Below, piece after piece: positions 20,790 through 32,894 of a stretch of DNA of 64,000 nucleotides. Both the position numbers and the translations under genes were made by a program. Source of the DNA: Neoechinorhynchus agilis (Eukaryota; Acanthocephala); contig CM121343.1 in assembly GCA_051530055.1 (NCBI GenBank), positions 3,410,001 through 3,474,000 of the forward strand, written 5' to 3'. How positions within the stretch are numbered: the stretch's first letter is position 1; every line of letters starts with the position of its first letter. The notes below the pieces were generated by a model. It saw only the letters and a list, made by a program, of their open reading frames with translations. It was not told the origin of the DNA and did not search any database.

Positions 20790-23560
20790 TTAGAATCGCC
20801 CAAGGTTCGTTCAAGTTACATTTTTAACTGAGTACGTTCAAAAACGTTCAAATCACTTTAAATGCACTCACTTGAAGGAATAAATCTAGCAACGTAATGT
20901 AAAGTTTATCCTTTAATTCATTTTTCAAAGATAAAGCACTCATCCCACCCACATCGCAGTCTACGGACGCCGTTATGCCAGCGGATTAGCAATTTCTTAA
21001 GAGTAAACGAAAACAAAGGAAGATTAAGATTTTGTTAGTTTTGAACACTTCAATGAGTTATTTTATGGGGAATTTGGTAAAGTGCATATTGAGGGTTGTT
21101 GACTTTATTCGGCCAAGGTTCGTTCGATTTCCATTTTCGACTGAGTAGGTTCAAAAACGTTCAAATCACTTTAAATGCACTCACTTGAAGGAATAAATCT
21201 AGCAACGTAATGTAAGGACATAATATTTAATTCCTTTATTCAAGATAAACACTCATCTCACCCACATCGCAGTCTACGGACGCCTTTGTACCAGCGGATT
21301 AGCAATTTCTTAGAGTAGAAAAAACAAAGGAAGATTAACAAATTATTGGAATATTAAGAATTTGTTAGTTTTGATCATTTCAATGAGTTATTTTATGGGG
21401 AATTTGGTAAACTGCATATTGAGGGTTGTTGACTTTATTCGGCCAAAGTTCGTTCAAGTTACATTTTCAATTGAGTACGTTCAAAAACGATCAAAAGAAC
21501 TTTAAATGCACTCACTTGAAGGAATAAATCTAGCAACGTAATGTAAAGTTCGTCCTTTAATTCATTGTTCAAAGATAAAGCACTCATCTCATTCACATCG
21601 CTGTCTGCGGACGCCTTTATGCCAGCGGATTAGCAATTTCTTAAGAGTAAACGAAAACAAAGGAAGATTAAGAATTTGTTAGTTTTGAACACTTCAATGA
21701 GTTATTTTATGGGGAATTTGGTAAAGTGCATATTGAGGGTTGTTGACTTTATTCGGCCAAGGTTCGTTCGATTTCCATTTTCGACTGAGTAGGTTCAAAA
21801 ACGATCAAAAGAACTTTGAATGCTCTCACCGGAAGAAATAAATCTAGCAACGCAATGTAAAGTTCATCCTTTAATTCATTGTTCAAAGATAAAGCACTCA
21901 TCTCACCCACATCGCAGTCTACGGACGCCTTTATGCCAGCGGATTAGCAATTTCTTAAGAGTAAACGAAAACAAAGGAAGGTTAAGAATTTTTTAGTTTT
22001 GAACACTTCAATGAGTTATTTAATGGAGTATTTTTTTTCCTTGACTTTATTCGGCCAAGGTTCGTTCGATTTCCATTTTCGACTGAGTAGGTTCAAAAAC
22101 GTTCAAAAGAACTTTGAATGCTCTCACCCGAAGAAATAAATCTAGCAACGCAATGTAAAGTTCATCCTTTAATTCATTGTTCAAAGATAAAGCACTCATC
22201 TCACCCACATCGCAGTCTACGAACACCTTTATGCCAGCGGATTAGCAATTTCTTAAGAGTAAACGAAAACAAAGGAAGATTAAGATTTTGTTAGTTTTGA
22301 ACACTTCAATGAGTTATTTTATGGAGAATTTGGTAAAGTGCATATTGAGGGTTGTTGACTTTATTCGGCCAAAGTTCGTTCAAGTTACATTTTCGACTGA
22401 GTACGTTCAAAAACCATCAAAAGAACTTTGAATGCTCTCACTTGAAGAAATAAATTTAGCAGCGTGATGCAAAGTTCATCCTTTAATTCATTGTTCAAAG
22501 ATAAAGCACTCATCTCACCCACATCGCTGTCTGCGGACGCCTTTATGCCAGCGGATTAGCAATTTCTTAAGAGTAAACGAAAACAAAGGAAGATTAAGAT
22601 TTTGTTAGTTTTGAACACTCCAATGAGTTATTTTATGGGGAATTTGGTAAAGTGCATATTGAGGGTTGTTGACTTTATTCGGCCAAAGTTCGTTCAAGTT
22701 ACATTTTCAATTGAGTACGTTCAAAAACGATCAAAAGAACTTTAAATGCACTCACTTGAAGGAATAAATCTAGCAACGTAATGTAAAGTTCGTCCTTTAA
22801 TTCATTGTTCAAAGATAAAGCACTCATCTCACCCACATCGCTGTCTGCGGACGCCTTTATGCCAGCGGATTAGCAATTTCTTAAGAGTAAACGAAAACAA
22901 AGGAAGATTAAGATTTTGTTAGTTTTGAACACTCCAATGAGTTATTTTATGGGGAATTTGGTAAAGTGCATATTGAGGGTTGTTGACTTTATTCGGCCAA
23001 AGTTCGTTCAAGTTACATTTTCAATTGAGTACGTTCAAAAACGATCAAAAGAACTTTAAATGCTCTCACCCGAAGAAATAAATCTAGCAACGCTATGTAA
23101 AGTTCATCCCTTAATTCATTGTTCAAAGATAAAGCACTCATCTCACCCACATCGCTGTCTACGAACACCTTTATGCCAGCGGATTAGCAATTTCTTAAGA
23201 GTAAACGAAAACAAAGGAAGATTAAGATTTTGTTAGTTTTGAACACTTCAATGAGTTATTTTATGGAGAATTTGGTAAAGTGCATATTGAGGGTTGTTGA
23301 CTTTATTCGGCCAAAGTTCGTTCAAGTTACATTTTCAATTGAGTACGTTCAAAAACGATCAAAAGAACTTTAAATGCACTCACTTGAAGGAATAAATCTA
23401 GCAACGTAATGTAAAGTTCATCCTTTAATTCATTGTTCAAAGATAAAGCACTCATCTCACCCACATCGCTGTCTACGAACACCTTTATGCCAGCGGATTA
23501 GCAATTTCTTAAGAGTAAACGAAAGCAAAGGAAGATTAACATATTATTGGAATATTAAGA
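20790..23560. repeat. Satellite array, nine ~314-bp units, after phosphodiesterase copy 1
   Basis: The word CCAA(G/A)GTTCGTTC recurs at about 20,800, 21,118, 21,441, 21,756, 22,051, 22,366, 22,680, 22,995 and 23,307. Each unit also contains CCAGCGGATTAGCAATTTCT and GAGGGTTGTTGACTTTATTC. Units vary by point changes and a small deletion near 22,030. There are no conserved ORFs. The array begins ~50 bp after the phosphodiesterase stop and ends ~110 bp before the ORC2 start, so it is the whole spacer between the two genes. Confidence 0.95.
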
Positions 23561-23668
23561 TTTTGTGAGTAGTCAAAGCGAAAGAATAATACCACCGGAT
23601 ATTTAAGCCCATAAATGGATCGTTTTCTACGGCACTTCCTGGATTTTCGGATTGATTTAAGATTTTAG

Positions 23669-26212
23669 ATGGCGTATTTATTTAAGGACCTTGATTCAAC
23701 TACGTACGGTAATCGGGGCGTTGATTTTCGGCATCGCACCAACAGTGGAAGTTGTGTTAATGTTCGTTCGGTTTCGCTCACTCGACAAAGTGCTGCTGCA
23801 TCAAATTTCAGAAGAGGTTTTTATTCGCAGAACCGATTATTTTGACTTAATTCGATTTAGGTATTTCTTCAAGAGATCTATTTTCATTTCCGTTTGAAAA
23901 TCCACAATTGAGAAGATGTCGCGAAGTTCAGCATCGAGGTGAGCATTCGTCTTGCCGTCGAATATTTCTTAGGTTTCGAAATAGATTCAAGAACTGATGA
24001 AAGGAACACATTCTTACGATTTTACATTGAATGGCCTTTAAATGAGAATCGTTAGTATAGAGAATGAACTCGAAGGAGTGGGTGATACTGTTGCTGAGTT
24101 TACTGGTGGAAAATCTAAGAAACCGATTAAATTTTCTTATCCCGAGCGTCCTATTGTTGATTTAACATGGGAAGTTCTGCAGAATGAAGAAAATCAACGG
24201 TCCAGAAGTCCGCAGTCAGCACCGAGTGAGCTTGAACTTAATCAATATGAAGTGGAAATTGAATCATCGTTCGATTCTTGGATGTGCTTATTGCAGTAAG
24301 TTCAAAAGATCTATATTTTCCACGAAAAGGTTTTTAGGAATCCCTGAAGGTCAGTTTTCTGTCGCTATCTACTTCTGAGCTTTGAATAATTAACATTATT
24401 GTAAGGATGTTGTCCATAGTTTGTTTTGATGAGGACGAGATGAATACAAGTAATTCTATTTTATTTAATAGATCATCTTCTACGTGGGACTTCATAATTA
24501 TAAATTTTTCGTTATAAGACCGAAAGTTAAGATGCTTTTTTTCGCAGTGAATGTTCATTAGCGAAAATCAATACTTGGATGTTCTTTAAAGAATGAGTCC
24601 TACTTTACCTCACAGATAAATACCTCTTTTTTCGCTAACGAATCCTCACTGTGAAAAACAGCATTTTCTCTTTTATATCGAAAAAATTTACAATCCTGAA
24701 GAAGTCCCACGTTGAAGATGAAATATTAAATAAAATTGAATTACATTATTTCATCACGCCTTCATCAAAACAATTAACATTATGACACTTTTGACTCTCT
24801 CACAATTATTTTAAAATAAATGCTTAAAACAGATTTATCCGTTCATTTAAGTAAATGGATTATTTTGGAGCCTGCTAATTTATCAAAGGTCATCGTTAGC
24901 CTGGAGGCATTTGCTCGCATTTTCGAATGACTGAAGTCTTCTAAAACTTAAATTTATTTATTTTGGTAGTTTTGCCACCGCGTCCTCTCGGATAATTCCG
25001 ACATTATCGATGACAATTGTAGTGAAAATGTCGTAAACATCGGGGAAATCACCGACAGATCCGCAATATTTCCCCTATAAATCAAATATGTGATCACCAA
25101 ACGTGCACCAGGGAAATAAATTGGTGAATTTAAATCTTGTTGGGTTTCGGCCGAAGATAATACGTTTCATATTCACCTTTTTTTCACCATACTTTAGTCA
25201 TGGTTTCAATCTGCTCATATATGGAGTTGGATCTAAACGTGTCGTATTGGAGCGTTTTCGGAAAGCTAAACTTGAAAATGAGTATAATATTATGATTGAA
25301 GGCTATCGTCCTACATTGTCGATGTTGGAGGTCTTTTGATCTTGTGATCAGGAAATTAAGCGTTATTTTCGTTCACGATGTTATAGGTCTTGCGGAAAAT
25401 ATGCGAAACAATGTTCGATGTTCGAGTGCCTTTACGATACAGATCAGATTATATTGATGTATTTAAACGTGAAACTCCAGGTTACCATGAACTCATTTCT
25501 GTTGAAACTTAATTGATTTTCTTTTTTCATCAGTATTGTCCGATCTATTCATTGTCATCCATAATCTTGACGGTCGTTCATTGCGGGATACACGGTCACA
25601 ACATGAGCTCGCAGTTATATCTGAGATCGTAGGAGTTCATATGATTGTCTCGGTTGATCACATCAATGCTTATGGTATGTGGAACTGCGATCAAATGAAT
25701 TCGTTTCGGTGGGCATGGTTGAGAGTTAGTACCTGGCGTCAATACAGCTTAGAAGTGAACGTCGACAGTTTTCACACAAACGCATACGAATACAGAGGAT
25801 GCAGCTATACAACTCTTGTTCAGGTTTTGAACTGCCTTGCACCGAAAGCCACGAAACTCTTTATACTCATGGCAAAGTACCAAGTTGAACACATGAATAA
25901 GGATTACCGAGGCAAGTGTAAACATCGCTGACATTTAACTTAGATAAGAACTTTACAGGGATCTCATTCTGTGATTTATATGAACAATCGTTTAGGCAGT
26001 TTATAATCACTTCGGAAACTACGATTAGGACAGTCCTAAATGAATTTAGGGATCATAAAATAATTACTTATCATAGAACTAAGCGAGGATTGCAAAACGA
26101 GCGGAACACACCTTTTTCATCAGAAGAGTTGATTCGGATAAATCTAAGCAACGACGATATCAAGAGATTTCTTAACGAATTTCCTAGAGGGTTGCATGCA
26201 AAGGGGAAGTAA
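23669..26212 (+). CDS. ORC2: Origin recognition complex subunit 2
   Basis: ORC2 is part of the six-subunit complex that marks replication origins and loads MCM helicase. The diagnostic core reads HGFNLLIYGVGSKRVVLERF, IMIEGYRPTLSMLE, then LFIVIHNLDGRSLRD, VGVHMIVSVDHINAYGMWNC and WAWLRVSTWRQYSLE. The winged-helix end is GISFCDLYEQSFRQFIITSE with TIRTVLNEFRDHKIITYH, stopping at TAA 26210-26212. The ATG at 23669 gives MAYLFKDLDSTTYGNRGVDF. A 43-nt intron (23,817-23,859) leads to GISSRDLFSFPFENPQLRR; a further N-terminal stretch at 24,042-24,297 is acidic and low-complexity as in the family. The intron 24,298 to about 25,190 is large for this genome because it holds a long inverted repeat. Exact joins between 23,940 and 24,050 and around 25,340-25,540 are uncertain. 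Confidence 0.88.
24385..24790. repeat. Diverged long inverted repeat (foldback) in an ORC2 intron
   Basis: The left arm (about 24,390-24,560) and right arm (about 24,627-24,785) are reverse complements at roughly 75-80% by eye. Matching blocks include ACGTGGGACTTC / GAAGTCCCACGT, TTTTATTTAAT / ATTAAATAAAA and TTAGCGAAAA / TTTTCGCTAA. It is older than the other hairpins in the window, judged by its divergence. No coding content. Confidence 0.75.
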
Positions 26213-28172
26213 ATCTCCTTAAAACGGAAAATTTCCAATTAAAAATTAAATATGTGTATAAAATGAGCAATTCTCTCAACTTTGAATGTTGTTTCAATTG
26301 CTGAAGACATCGATGGCGTTATTTTTCGCTACAAATTTTAGCAAAACTCATTTAGTGGTCCAGAAATCAGCACTGACTTTTGCATTGATTGTTCGAGCAG
26401 CAGCAGCAGTAATCTCCGCCAATAAATGAAAAAGACTTACAGTAGAGCGTCGTTGGGCGAGTTACAGAGTTTTGGCTCTATTGTTGAAACTAATCACACC
26501 TTCGTTTTTTCGCTTGAAGGTCTCTGATTCTCTTTACGTTCCGCTGCGTTCCGCGTCCCTAGTTTTTTTGGACCCATGGTAAAAAAGCGCATTAAACAAT
26601 TACAACGACTCTCGAGTAATAGCAGTCCAAGTGATTCAATCACTCCTCTGATTTAAGAGATCGGTTGGCTGTGAGAAAAATTAGCCGGATTACCAGAAGA
26701 CAAAAAAAAGAACTGAACACTTTGCTCAAGGTTTAAATCTGACTGAGTTTGTACATTCCGTAGTTGTGTCTACGTAGTCAAGTGGATCTCAGTTTGGGTT
26801 TAAAAATGATTTAAAATCCATGCTCGTCGATGACTCACAATCAAAGAGGACCAAATACCGATGAATTTAGGAAGAAACTCACTGATGAGTCCGGACTTCT
26901 CGGGAGGATGATCCGGAGGAATGCGCAAACTCATAATCGTCTGTGTTTGAGAGTCTAAGGTGATTCAATCACTTCTCTGATTTAAGAGATCGGTTTTCTG
27001 TGAGAAAAATTAACCGGATTACCAGAAGACATATAAAAGCAGTCTTCGTGGACTTGTTTCTCTGGCCATTAGGCAGCTGCAGGAACCTTTTGTGACGGCA
27101 ACCCAGTTCGTTGATTTAAATAAAAAATCATGTATTGGCCACATTTGTAGTTCTAATTGAAATTTCTCCGAACAACTTGGGATACACGGAGCGAATGTGT
27201 ATTTTCCAATGGTCGTAACCTTTGCCTCCAACATGGCATCGATTTGACCCCCCCAAATGCCTCTTTCTCAGAATTCATGCAGATAAGATGTGGACTTTTT
27301 ATGCCGAGTGGAGTTTCCAGGGGCAAGGGTATGCGGTTGGGTCTTTCCTTAAGTTCCAAAGAAGAGAATCCATGTCCCCGTTTGGGTCCTCGTGAAAACA
27401 CTCGAGTTCTTGTAGGATAAATGAATGTGAGTATTGATTTTTTTTGCAGTGGATTACGGATTCGGACGGGTTGGAATATCCGCTCAGGGGGATGTCCGTT
27501 CTGGTGATGATTGGCGGGTTTTCGTCTGGTTCATTTCGGGTCATGATATCCGGGAAGATTGGGTAGTATGGCAAAAGGTACAAAGTTGAGGGAGGATGAA
27601 ATGAATTGGGGTTACGAGTGCTGTGCTAGTGAGAAAAGGGGAATAAAATGTGGTGGAAGGATGCGGGGGAGGAAACCAACTGTGCAAATTTTAGAGGCTC
27701 TTCTATGAAACATTTCAATACGACGGATTTGAGATTTGGATGGGTTGCAGAAGACGGGAAAAATTTGTAGAGATCCATAAAGGGACTCTTAAATTGTTGT
27801 CTACCGATGGAAATAATCGAATATCGACTAATATGAAGCGATCAAGGGAACTTAATCATTCATTTTTGTGAATACTTTAACAGACATGGATAATAGGAAA
27901 ATCATTAATTATTAGTTGAATTATCCGTCCTTTTGGACCGATCTATTGACTTTGAAGTAAATTATTTGGACATTAATGTCTGTATTTGTTTAGATGGATA
28001 CACAAACAAAAGCTTCCAATAAATGTTTTTTAAATATCGCAGCAATTTACTAGAATTTAGATATCCGTAACGAATTAAACTCGCACCATGAAACGTTGCC
28101 TTTGAATATTAGTAAAACCGACATTTTAATCGTGATCGTCATTATTTACACGAGTGCTTTTAAATTTGGCAA
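26213..28172. other. Repeat-rich spacer between ORC2 and UBE2K
   Basis: Two copies of a dispersed repeat lie at about 26,620-26,705 and 26,945-27,035 (shared GATTCAATCACT, TCTGATTTAAGAGATCGGTT, GTGAGAAAAATTA, CCGGATTACCAGAAGACA). A third, shorter copy is at about 1,845. An 87-codon ORF at 27,157-27,420 and a minus ORF opposite it have no recognisable family. Nothing else can be supported. Confidence 0.5.
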
Positions 28173-28778
28173 TCATCGCAGTCCGCTGACTTTTTCCACA
28201 CTTCGAGCAATATCCCAATCTTTTTCAGATAAAGCAATAACGCAAGATTCCTCGTTAAATCCCATTTCTGTCATTCGTCGAAGTTTTGAAGTGTACGACG
28301 GAACAGTGAATCGACCGCCGGCATAACGAGCAGTCCAGAAAACGGCAGTGTTATCGAAAGCTTCTCGATTGAACTTGAATTGGTGGGCAACGACTGCGTC
28401 CTGAGGATCATCAGGTTCTGGAGATGATAGAAGAGCTTGAATACTAAGCATAACCGTTCTTAAGGTCAATGCGGCTGCCCATTGATCTTTAAGGATATCC
28501 AGACAAACTGCTCCGGTTACACTGCTGATATTTGGATGCCATATCTTGGTTAGGAATGTGACCACTGGAGGCGCGAACGGATAATTATCCGGGATAGTAA
28601 TCCGCACTCGAAACAGGCCGCTTTCATAGACGCCATCGGGCGGACCGCCGATCTCACCCCTCAAATCAGTAAAACTATCGCCATCGAGCTTCAACCGTAT
28701 TTTGCACTCTGCAATCTCCTGCGAGGTCATGATTTCTTGAAATTCCCGTTTGATTCGAGAAATGGCTATGCTGGTCAT
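28173..28778 (-). CDS. UBE2K: Ubiquitin-conjugating enzyme E2 K (UBC domain plus UBA)
   Basis: A cytosolic E2 enzyme of the UBE2K/HIP2 class, which makes Lys48-linked ubiquitin chains. It is a single uninterrupted exon of 201 codons, the normal length for the family (about 200). The UBC fold is clear: MTSIAISRIKREFQEIMTSQ, GGPPDGVYESGLFRVRITIP, then IWHPNISSVTGAVCLDILKD. The last contains the HPN motif and the catalytic Cys within GAVCLDIL, followed by QWAAALTLRTVMLSIQALLS. The C-terminal UBA domain is MTEMGFNEESCVIALSEKDW...ARSVEK. The start is the first in-frame ATG and matches the family N-terminus. No intron is present, unlike most other genes in this window. Confidence 0.96.
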   Translation of the reverse strand: MTSIAISRIKREFQEIMTSQEIAECKIRLKLDGDSFTDLRGEIGGPPDGVYESGLFRVRITIPDNYPFAPPVVTFLTKIWHPNISSVTGAVCLDILKDQWAAALTLRTVMLSIQALLSSPEPDDPQDAVVAHQFKFNREAFDNTAVFWTARYAGGRFTVPSYTSKLRRMTEMGFNEESCVIALSEKDWDIARSVEKVSGLR

Positions 28779-29409
28779 CGGATTTATCTAGAATATCAAT
28801 TTAAAGTAACTTTTAGCCGGAAAGGGGAAAAGACGCGAGACACAAGGAGTTTTCAACTTCATGAACAAAGCAGCAATCAACACGACAAGATCATACCAGA
28901 CGAGAAAGAATTCAGGGTAAATACGTCATCGTAGAAAATTAAGTGGGAAATTGAGGTTAGGCGACTTGCAGCGGCGATGGACTATTGCGAGCTTCAGCTG
29001 CAATCATTTTTATAAAAATTTCCGCTCAAAATCAACGACAACCTAACTGTTCAGTCCAATTTCAATCAACTAATTTTAGTCCCAAAACCCCTCAGGAAAC
29101 AGCTAATGGACTACAGCGTTGCAACAAGCCAAAAAACCTTTTAAATGAAAGCTGAAGTTTTATCGATTCTGCCATAACGCTGGAAGAATGCACCATTGCT
29201 TGCGTCACAAACAACGCTTGCAATTTAGCCGTTTTCGGTTTCAGTGGTGGTGGCGGACTCAGTGAAAAAGGTTTTTCGGATTTTATTGGGATCGTTAAAA
29301 AGCAAAGGTTTCGTGACATCATAAGGATTCGCCCGTGGACTAGTCGATTATCTCAGAGGGAAAACAGACGCTTTCGTAAAGTTCGATTATATGGATTTCT
29401 TGATTTCAT

Positions 29410-32219
29410 CTCGATTTAAAATTGAGTCATACCTTCTTTGAAATTGGTACGTTTTTCCGCTGGATTCTTCTTAAAATCAATTTGTTTCGTGATTGTCATA
29501 CCTGTCAATTAGAGAACTCGGCAGTATTGATTTTTGGTTCTGATACTGCGGAACTATTTTTGGTGCAAAAAATGACGATTTTAAAAGGCATCATGAACGA
29601 TGCTCGCGAAGCCGCAGAATTTATCTTGGAGTTCCTTCAAAAGCTTCATTTAATAAAACGTTATGATCCAATCCAGAACAATAATGTCTGTCATCGATAG
29701 AGAAAATCTTTCGGGTTAATCAAATTATACTTTTGGTGTACATAATCCCCCGGTCATCACATATTTGATTTATAGTGGAAATATTTCGCGAGGAGCTAAA
29801 CTTCGCTTCTTCAATCGTTGTTTTTTTAAGACAAAATGACTGAGGAGGCGAGGTTCCTTTTTCGAAATATTTCATTACAATAAAATGACTTTTTTTGAGT
29901 AGGGCGAGTACATTCACCACACAAGTCAATATTTGATTTATTTGAGATATTTCGAAGGAGGTAACCTCGCCTCGTTGGGAAAAATGACCAAGGAGGCGAG
30001 GTTACCTCCTTCGAAATATTTCATTACAATAAAATGATTTTTTTGAGTAGGGCGAGTACTCACCACACAAGTCAATATTTGATTTATTGAGATATTTCGA
30101 AGGAGGTAACCTCGCCTCGTTGGTCATTTTTCCCAACGAGGCGAGGTTACCTCCTTCGAAATATCTCAAATAAATCAAATATTGACTTGTGTGGTGAATG
30201 TACTCGCCCACTCAAAAAAATCATTTTATTTAATGAAATATTTCGAAGGAGGTAACCTCGCCTCCTTGGTCATTTTTCCCAACGAGGCGAGGTTACCTCC
30301 TTCGAAATATCTCAAATAAATCAAATATTGACTTGTGTGGTGAATGTACTCGCCCTACTCAAAAAAATCATTTTATTGTAATGAAATATTTCGAAGGAGG
30401 TAACCTCGCCTCCTTGGTCATTTTTCCCAACGAGGCGAGGTTACCTCCTTCGAAATATCTCAAATAAATCAAATATTGACTTGTGTGGTGAATATACTCG
30501 CCCTACTCAAAAAAATCATTTTATTGTAATGAAATATTTCGAAGGAGGTAACCTCGCCTCCTTGGTCATTTTTCCCAACGAGGCGAGGTTACCTCCTCGA
30601 AATATCTCAAATAAATCAAATATTGACTTGTGTGGTGAATGTACTCGCCCTACTCAAAAAAATCATTTTATTGTAATGAAATATTTCGAAGGAGGTAACC
30701 TCGCCTCCTTGGTCATTTTTCCCAACGAGGCGAGGTTACCTCCTTCGAAATATCTCAAATAAATCAAATATTGACTTGTGTGGTGATATACTCGCCCTAC
30801 TCAAAAAAATCATTTTATCGCAATGAAATATTTCGAAGGAGGTAACTCGCCTCCTGGTCATTTTTCCCAACGAGGCGAGGTTACCTCCTTCGAAATATCT
30901 CAAATAAATCAAATATTGACTTGTGTGGTGAATGTACTCGCCCTACTCAAAAAAATCATTTTATTGCAATGAAATATTTCGAAGAAGGTGACCTCGCCTC
31001 CTCAGTCATTGTTTTCGGATCACCAAAAGTATAAATAATGTCTGTTTGTTGATTTCGCCAGGTTTGAAAGTATAAATTTATTTGAAGAAAAAAGAGGACA
31101 ACGGCGGACATATTGAATAAAACGTTAAGAGAAATTAGTAACTCCATTGAGCTTTTAAATGACCTTTCCGTAGTACTGATGTTGAAAATATGGGCTTTAC
31201 GGTTTCTTAAAGATGATCAGCACTAAAGCTTGTTTCCAAGTTTTTTCAGATAGAAGTAAAATGCTCGTCTTTAAATGCTTTTACAAACTGTTCTACTAAG
31301 ATTGCTCTCTCTTTTTACGGTATCCCAAAAATTCAACAAAGGAATCTCATTCTTGATGACTTTTGCTTGATTCGCTCTCTTAAAAATGACTTGTATTTAT
31401 CTCATCGGAATCATATTTCAATTTTTAGAACTTTGCATCGTATTGGTATTATAGATTTATAGCTACCACACATTCTGGATGAACGAGCGACAAAATAAAT
31501 GGCCCAAACTATTGATCCAGAAGAGTTACATTGCTAATCTTTTGGATCTTTAGATTAAACCTTACGTGGATAGTCTTTTAGCATCGTTTATCGAATACGC
31601 TCCAGTGACTGCCCGTAGACCGATTTGTAACGTTCTTATTCAACGAACCATCACGGAATTTACGGGAAAATGCATTCCTATTCCCGTTATGAAAAATATG
31701 GCCGATTCGTTTATCGATGGAGATTTAACGGCAACATCTCGACGTACAATTAAGTACGAAATTGACAAGCTTGGAGTTATAATCCCTAAGCAAATCTCAT
31801 CGCATATTAAAGATAAAAAGAAGCATCATGTTTTGTGCAACAGGCAATTCAAACTGAAAGATTTAAATGAGCAAATAGATACTTATTTAGGGGACGAGTC
31901 AAGAACCAAAGTCCAAGAAGCACTACTGCATAATGCCAAACTTCTAAAAAAACCTGTTGAACATTGCGACGACTGTCTAGTTCATTCATCGATGAAGGAA
32001 ACAAATAAGTTCGACCAAGTATATGCCCCAAAAGTTGATTCACGAAACGAATACTCTGCATTATTGTCACAAATCAACTCCAAATTAAACATCCGCTCAA
32101 CTGAGTCGAAATGTATGAAAAAACGCAAAAAGAGTAAGGATTCGGGGCGTACAAGTAGCACCGTTCTGAAAACTGATTCCATTTCGGCGAGAACCAGATC
32201 GATGTGTAAACGAAAATGA
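29410..32219 (+). CDS. Unassigned gene(s), interrupted by an amplified foldback element
   Basis: Several plus-strand segments look coding but I recognise no family. They are IFGSDTAELFLVQKMTILKG...EAAEFILEFLQKLHLIKRYD (ends 29,691), then after the array ADILNKTLREISNSIELLND (about 31,100), KCSSLNAFTNCSTKIALSFY...IRSLKNDLYLSHRNHISIFR (31,260-31,450, after a CAG acceptor), and the long last exon 31,556-32,219. The last exon starts IKPYVDSLLASFIEYAPVTA, contains RTITEFTGKCIPIPVMKNMA and ends in a Lys/Ser/Arg-rich tail (KKRKKSKDSGRTSS, ARTRSMCKRK) that could be a nuclear signal. The foldback array 29,692-31,033 lies between the first two segments. Whether all segments belong to one gene is inference; exon joins are not resolved. 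Confidence 0.4.
29680..31045. repeat. Amplified foldback element with internal inversion and 12-bp direct repeats
   Basis: About 1.34 kb made of ~147-bp units, each with a ~74-80-bp palindrome (ATATTTCGAAGGAGGTAACC... and its complement) and a spacer (AAATCAAATATTGACTTGTG...). About nine hairpins are present, from the degenerate one at 29,775-29,875 to the partial one at 30,969-31,010. Units left of about 30,127 run in the opposite direction to those on the right, so 29,876-30,127 is the inverted copy of 30,128-30,380. The block is bounded by AATAATGTCTGT at 29,680-29,691 and 31,034-31,045. Its ends, CATCGATAGAGAAAATC on the left and ATCACCAAAAGTAT on the right, match the ends of the single element at 61,329-61,537. 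Confidence 0.92.
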
Positions 32220-32894
32220 GAAATTTCGAAATATAAGCTTTTGGTAACCTTTTTGGAATTTTCGTCATATATTTCATTTTCAGGAAAGCGTGAAGCACGA
32301 AACCTTTAGGATCTGCATTACTCGCAATTTTCTACGGCATTAGTTCGCTTTATTTAATAGTTGCCGAAATTGACATTTGCAACGTCAGTTTTTTCACCAA
32401 TGCTGAAACGTTTTTTAGGAAATTATCTTTGCTATTTTGTCTAGTGTTTTTCGGACTTCCTCGTCAGTTGCATTACTTCATTTCTACTAAACCGAAATTT
32501 GATGATGGGTGATTTTAATGTGGTTGGCTGTTACCTAATTATGACAGCCAATGGCGTCTGTGAAGAAATTTTTATAAGGGATGATCATTAATTTTTTGAC
32601 CTCAAAACATTTCTTTTTTCCGAATAAGATAATATCGTAAATTATTGAAGTGTCGGAAGCAACGAAGCTCAAAAAATCTAAGCCATCGTAGAACATTGTT
32701 CAGACGTATATTTTAGCCGAACGCTTGAGATATTTGAGCATAAAGCCTCGTATTATTGTTGTCAATAAAAATAATGACAGAATTCTTCTATTTGCTCAGA
32801 TTATGTAAACCCACATATTTCTTCTTTTTGCATGAAATTTAAGGTTGGATTGATTAAAAAATTGGAAATGAGTTGAATTGCTTGCGTCGAGACA

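Noticed and set aside
29720-30762. ORFs of 69-93 aa in the foldback array
   Set aside because: They repeat with the hairpin units on both strands and reflect the palindromic array rather than genes.
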